A DNA stretch of 64,000 nt from Lentisalinibacter sp964427415 (GTDB lineage Bacteria; Pseudomonadota; Gammaproteobacteria; Steroidobacterales; Woeseiaceae): assembly GCA_964427415.1 (NCBI GenBank), contig CAYRUH010000008.1, positions 1-64,000 of the forward strand, in the 5' to 3' direction. The translations under genes were made by a program, and so were the position numbers. A model generated the notes under the pieces. It made no database searches and was not told the origin of the DNA. It saw nothing but the letters and a program-made list of their open reading frames with translations. Shown piece after piece: positions 57,690 through 64,000 of the stretch; within the stretch, counting starts at the first letter, position 1, and each line of letters begins with the position of its first letter.

Positions 57690-59054
57690 TCAATACAACG
57701 GCGGATGGCGTTCCCAGACCACGGCGAGACCCCCTTCGACACGCTGATTCTCCGCCATCCACAGATCGGCCACCGCCAGCAATTCCCCACCGCAGTAGAG
57801 CAGCGGCAGCCGCCCACGCATCCACGGCACGATGCCGGCTTCCCGGAGCAGCTGCTTCAGCCGCCGCCTCGGGCGCCCGACCGCCGTCGCCAGGCTCTCG
57901 CCGCCACTGCGGAAGCGGACCTCGCAGCCGCGCGCGACCAGCGCGGCGTCGAGTCCCGTCGGCGCGCCCGGCCGCAGCGCCAGCCGGCCGAGGCCGCCGG
58001 GCAGCTCCAGCGCCTCGCCGGGACCGAGAGCGAGCGCAACGGCAGGAATCTCGGTCGGCTCGGCGCTCAGCAGATAAAGACGATCCCGATAGCGGCGGAC
58101 TTGCGCCTCGCCGAGACGCAGCCGCGGCTGCTCGCCCGGGCCGGCGACCACCTCCCCGAGCAGACGGTCCAGGTGCCGCGAGTCCGGCGCGCGGCAGCCG
58201 CCGCTAGCGAGCCAGTGCCGCAGGGCATTGCGCTGACGCGCCGGCGGCAATCGGCGCAGCCGGCCGGCGTCCAGCCGCCCTGCACCCGCATCACAGCGAT
58301 CCAGGTCGGCTGCAGCCAGTTGCCGCAGCAGTCCGGCTCCCTCGGCGAGATGCCGGGCGCTGCGCGCAGCATTTCGATCCCCCGCGGGCCAGCGCGCGAG
58401 CAGCCGCGGCACAATCTCCCCCCGCAGGAAGCTGCGATCGAAGCGCGGGTCGCTGTTGGCGGGATCCTCCAGCCAGTCGATGCCGCGAGCCCGCAGGTAG
58501 TCGCGCAGCTCCTCCCGGCCCAGGTCCAGCAGGGGACGCAGCAGCCGGCCCGTGCCGAAAGAGGCTGCCGCCGGCATGGCGGCGAGCCCGGGCAGCCCGG
58601 CGCCGCGAAGCAATTGCAGCAGGATCGTCTCGAGCTGGTCCTGGCGGTGCTGTGCCGTCAGCAGGCACTCCCCGGCCCGCAGCGCCGCCTCCAGCAGCCG
58701 GTACCGCGCCTGCCGCGCGGCGCCTTCCACGCCCTGCGCATCGACCGCCTCCCGCGTGATGCGGGCATGCAGCACCTGGCATTCCACGCCCAGCGCCGCG
58801 CTCACGCGGACGCAGTGCTGCGCCCAGGCGGCCGATTCGGCCTGCAGGCCATGGTCGACATGCAGCGCCCGCACCCGGCAGTCCGACAGCGAGACCGCCG
58901 CGTGGAGGAGCGCCGTCGAATCCGCGCCGCCGCTGAATGCCACCGCCAGGTCCGGCAGCGCCTCGCCGGGCGCCCGGCCGAGCAGGCCGCGCAAGGTGTC
59001 CCCGAGAACGCCGGGTCCGAATGCCGGCGGCTCAGCCGTCCCTGAATTCGCCAA
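57690..59054 (-). CDS. tilS: tRNA(Ile)-lysidine synthase
   Basis: TilS makes lysidine at C34 of the AUA-reading tRNA(Ile). The 454-residue protein has the N-terminal P-loop AFSGGADSTALLHAAV, then HVDHGL, TAQHRQDQLETILLQLLRG and a C-terminal domain with VRFRSGGES. The start is TTG 59054, inside the accA 3' end (23-base overlap); no ATG or GTG fits the conserved N-terminus. The order accA-tilS-pyrG is common. Confidence 0.9.
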   Translation of the reverse strand: MANSGTAEPPAFGPGVLGDTLRGLLGRAPGEALPDLAVAFSGGADSTALLHAAVSLSDCRVRALHVDHGLQAESAAWAQHCVRVSAALGVECQVLHARITREAVDAQGVEGAARQARYRLLEAALRAGECLLTAQHRQDQLETILLQLLRGAGLPGLAAMPAAASFGTGRLLRPLLDLGREELRDYLRARGIDWLEDPANSDPRFDRSFLRGEIVPRLLARWPAGDRNAARSARHLAEGAGLLRQLAAADLDRCDAGAGRLDAGRLRRLPPARQRNALRHWLASGGCRAPDSRHLDRLLGEVVAGPGEQPRLRLGEAQVRRYRDRLYLLSAEPTEIPAVALALGPGEALELPGGLGRLALRPGAPTGLDAALVARGCEVRFRSGGESLATAVGRPRRRLKQLLREAGIVPWMRGRLPLLYCGGELLAVADLWMAENQRVEGGLAVVWERHPPLY

Positions 59055-60000
59055 AGGATGCCAACCGCTGGCGGCGCTTCTCCAGCACCTGGCCGATGTC
59101 GCCTGCCTCCAGCTCGTCCAGATGCCTGATCAGCGCATTCTTCAGGGCGTCCGCAGCGCCACGCGGGTCGCGATGGGCGCCGCCGAGGGGTTCGGGGATG
59201 ATCTCGTCGATCAGTTCGTACTGGAGCAGGCTCTTCGCCGTGATCCGCATCGCCTCGGCGGCGTCCTTGGCCTTCTCCGCACTCTTCCACAGGATGGAGG
59301 CGCAGCCCTCCGGCGAGATCACGCTGTAGACGGCGTACTGGAGCATCAGCAGCCGGTCGCCGACGCCGATGGCGAGCGCGCCGCCGGAGCCGCCCTCGCC
59401 GATCACGACCGCGATGATGGGGGTCTCCAGTTCCGCCATCAGAAACAGGCTGCGCGCGATCGCCTCGCTCTGCCCGCGCTCCTCGGCGCCGACCCCGGGA
59501 TAGGCCCCGGGCGTGTCGATCAGCGTGATCACCGGCAGCGAGAATCTCTCGGCGAGCTGCATCAGGCGCTGTGCCTTGCGGTAGCCTTCCGGCTTCGGCA
59601 TGCCGTAATTGCGCCGCACGCGCTCCTTGGTATCCCGGCCCTTCTGATGGCCGATCACCATCACCGCACGGCCCTCCAGCCGGGCCAGTCCGGCCACGAT
59701 GGCGTGATCGTCCGCATACATGCGGTCGCCGTGCAGCTCCCGGAAGCCCTCGAAGACCAGCGGCAGGTAGTCCAGTGTGTAGGGCCGCATTGGGTGACGG
59801 GCGAGCTGGGCGATCTGCCACGCAGTGAGATCGGAGAAGATGCTGCGGGTGAGCGCCTCGCTCTTCGACTTCAGCCGCTCGATCTCCTCGCCGATGTTCA
59901 CCTCGGAGTCGTCGCCGACGAAGCGCAGCTCGTCGATCTTCGCCTCCAGCTCGGCGATTGGCTGTTCGAAATCCAGAAACTTGAGATCCATCATCGCCAT
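59032..60000 (-). CDS. accA: acetyl-CoA carboxylase carboxyl transferase subunit alpha
   Basis: AccA with AccD transfers the carboxyl group from biotin to acetyl-CoA, the first step of fatty acid synthesis. From ATG 60000 it has 322 residues. Motifs seen are FLDFEQPIAELEAKIDELR, YTLDYLPLVFEGFRELHGDR, VIGHQKGRDTKERVRRNYGM and the oxyanion sequence IIAVVIGEGGSGGALAIGVG. It lies between dnaE and tilS. Confidence 0.96.
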   Translation of the reverse strand: MAMMDLKFLDFEQPIAELEAKIDELRFVGDDSEVNIGEEIERLKSKSEALTRSIFSDLTAWQIAQLARHPMRPYTLDYLPLVFEGFRELHGDRMYADDHAIVAGLARLEGRAVMVIGHQKGRDTKERVRRNYGMPKPEGYRKAQRLMQLAERFSLPVITLIDTPGAYPGVGAEERGQSEAIARSLFLMAELETPIIAVVIGEGGSGGALAIGVGDRLLMLQYAVYSVISPEGCASILWKSAEKAKDAAEAMRITAKSLLQYELIDEIIPEPLGGAHRDPRGAADALKNALIRHLDELEAGDIGQVLEKRRQRLASFGEFRDG

Positions 60001-60054
60001 ATCCGCTGCCGGTTCCTCCCTTGCGCTCTGCGTGTCATGCGCACGGCTAGCCTA

Positions 60055-63605
<3,551 letters not shown>

Positions 63606-63609
<4 letters not shown>

Positions 63610-64000
63610 TGGCCACACCCCGCACCCGGCAACATCTCCAGCACCGCCTGCGCTGCCAGGCCGTCGGCGCCGCGGGCGAGTTCTGCCTGGATTTTAGCAA
63701 ACTCGCGCTCCGCCTCCGCACGCCGCTCCGGCTCGTCCAGCCAGGCCGCGAGCGCCGGACCCATGCGCTCGGCCACGGCTTCCTCCTGCAGGAATTCGGG
63801 CACCAGCGTGCGGCCCGCCAGCAGGTTCGGCAGCGCGAAGTTCTCCACCCGGATGAGATTCAGCGCCCGGACCAGCGCCAGAGTGGTGGGCGACAGCCGG
63901 TAGGCCACCACCATCGGGCGGCCGTACAGCGCCGCCTCGAGCGTGGCCGTCCCCGAGGTCACGAGGGCGACATCACAGGCGGCCAGCGGCAGGTCCACGC
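63606..64000 (-). CDS. lpxB: lipid-A-disaccharide synthase, 3' part
   Basis: The last 131 residues or so of LpxB are visible; the 5' part is beyond the window edge. The fragment contains VTSGTATLEAALYGRPMVVA, YRLSPTTLALVRALNLIRVE and NFALPNLLAGRTLVPEFLQE, the C-terminal signature of the glycosyltransferase family 19 enzyme that joins UDP-diacylglucosamine and lipid X. The TGA stop overlaps the dnaE start by 4 bases. Confidence 0.93.

Overview
The window is a 64 kb stretch of a high-GC gammaproteobacterial chromosome. The evidence is the neighbourhood structure: exbB-exbD-msbA-lpxK-kdsB with comEC and lolCDE, rpoE-rseABC with lepA-lepB-rnc-era-recO-pdxJ-acpS, the sdhCDAB cluster with sdhE and cptA, and dnaE-accA-tilS-pyrG-kdsA-eno-ftsB-truD-surE-pcm-nlpD. 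Lipid A, Kdo and lipoprotein-export genes show a Gram-negative envelope. The order lysS-prfB-recJ-rpfE-like recalls Xanthomonadales and related deep gammaproteobacteria, but the genus cannot be fixed from the sequence alone.

Layout. Positions 1-4.2 kb are the only accessory region. They hold a multi-pass membrane protein, a 1.4 kb non-coding stretch with faint transposase debris, and an AbiE-type toxin-antitoxin pair behind a near-perfect 44-bp palindrome that contains its promoter. From 4.2 to 17 kb there is a glycerate kinase and a long minus-strand envelope block (kdsB, lpxK, msbA, exbD, exbB, comEC, lolD, two LolC/E permeases, sfsA) interrupted by a plus-strand DUF2062 gene. From 17 to 22 kb, on the plus strand, lie a small secreted protein, mfd and a CsiV-like gene. 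From 22 to 27.7 kb is a minus-strand group with a PAS/degenerate-GGDEF protein, methylthioinosine phosphorylase, hypoxanthine phosphoribosyltransferase, nagZ, rlmD and a PolB-like exonuclease.

From 27.7 to 37.5 kb lies one long co-directional array read from rpoE to acpS. It links the envelope-stress sigma factor and its RseA/RseB/RseC regulators to LepA, signal peptidase, RNase III, Era, RecO, PdxJ and AcpS. A sigma-E-type promoter is visible 36-70 bp upstream of rpoE. From 37.6 to 42 kb is a complete succinate dehydrogenase module that carries two assembly factors (SdhE and an SDHAF4-like protein). From 42 to 48.9 kb are ygfZ, lysS, prfB with a programmed +1 frameshift, recJ, an RpfE-like gene and an Mth938-like gene. 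From 48.9 to 64 kb are nlpD, yqaA, pcm, surE, smr, truD, ftsB, eno, kdsA, pyrG, tilS, accA, dnaE and the 3' end of lpxB.

Most minus-strand genes overlap by 4 or 8 bases, which points to translationally coupled operons. Recurrent oddities are short tandem repeats of 11, 12 or 15 bp at gene junctions or protein ends, several non-ATG starts, a 13-bp direct repeat carrying the stop codons of two convergent genes, and a 67-bp nested inverted-repeat element upstream of pyrG. No tRNA, rRNA, CRISPR array, prophage or complete insertion sequence was seen. The AbiE locus is the only plausible defence system, and its gene order (toxin first) and leaderless promoter are its unusual points.
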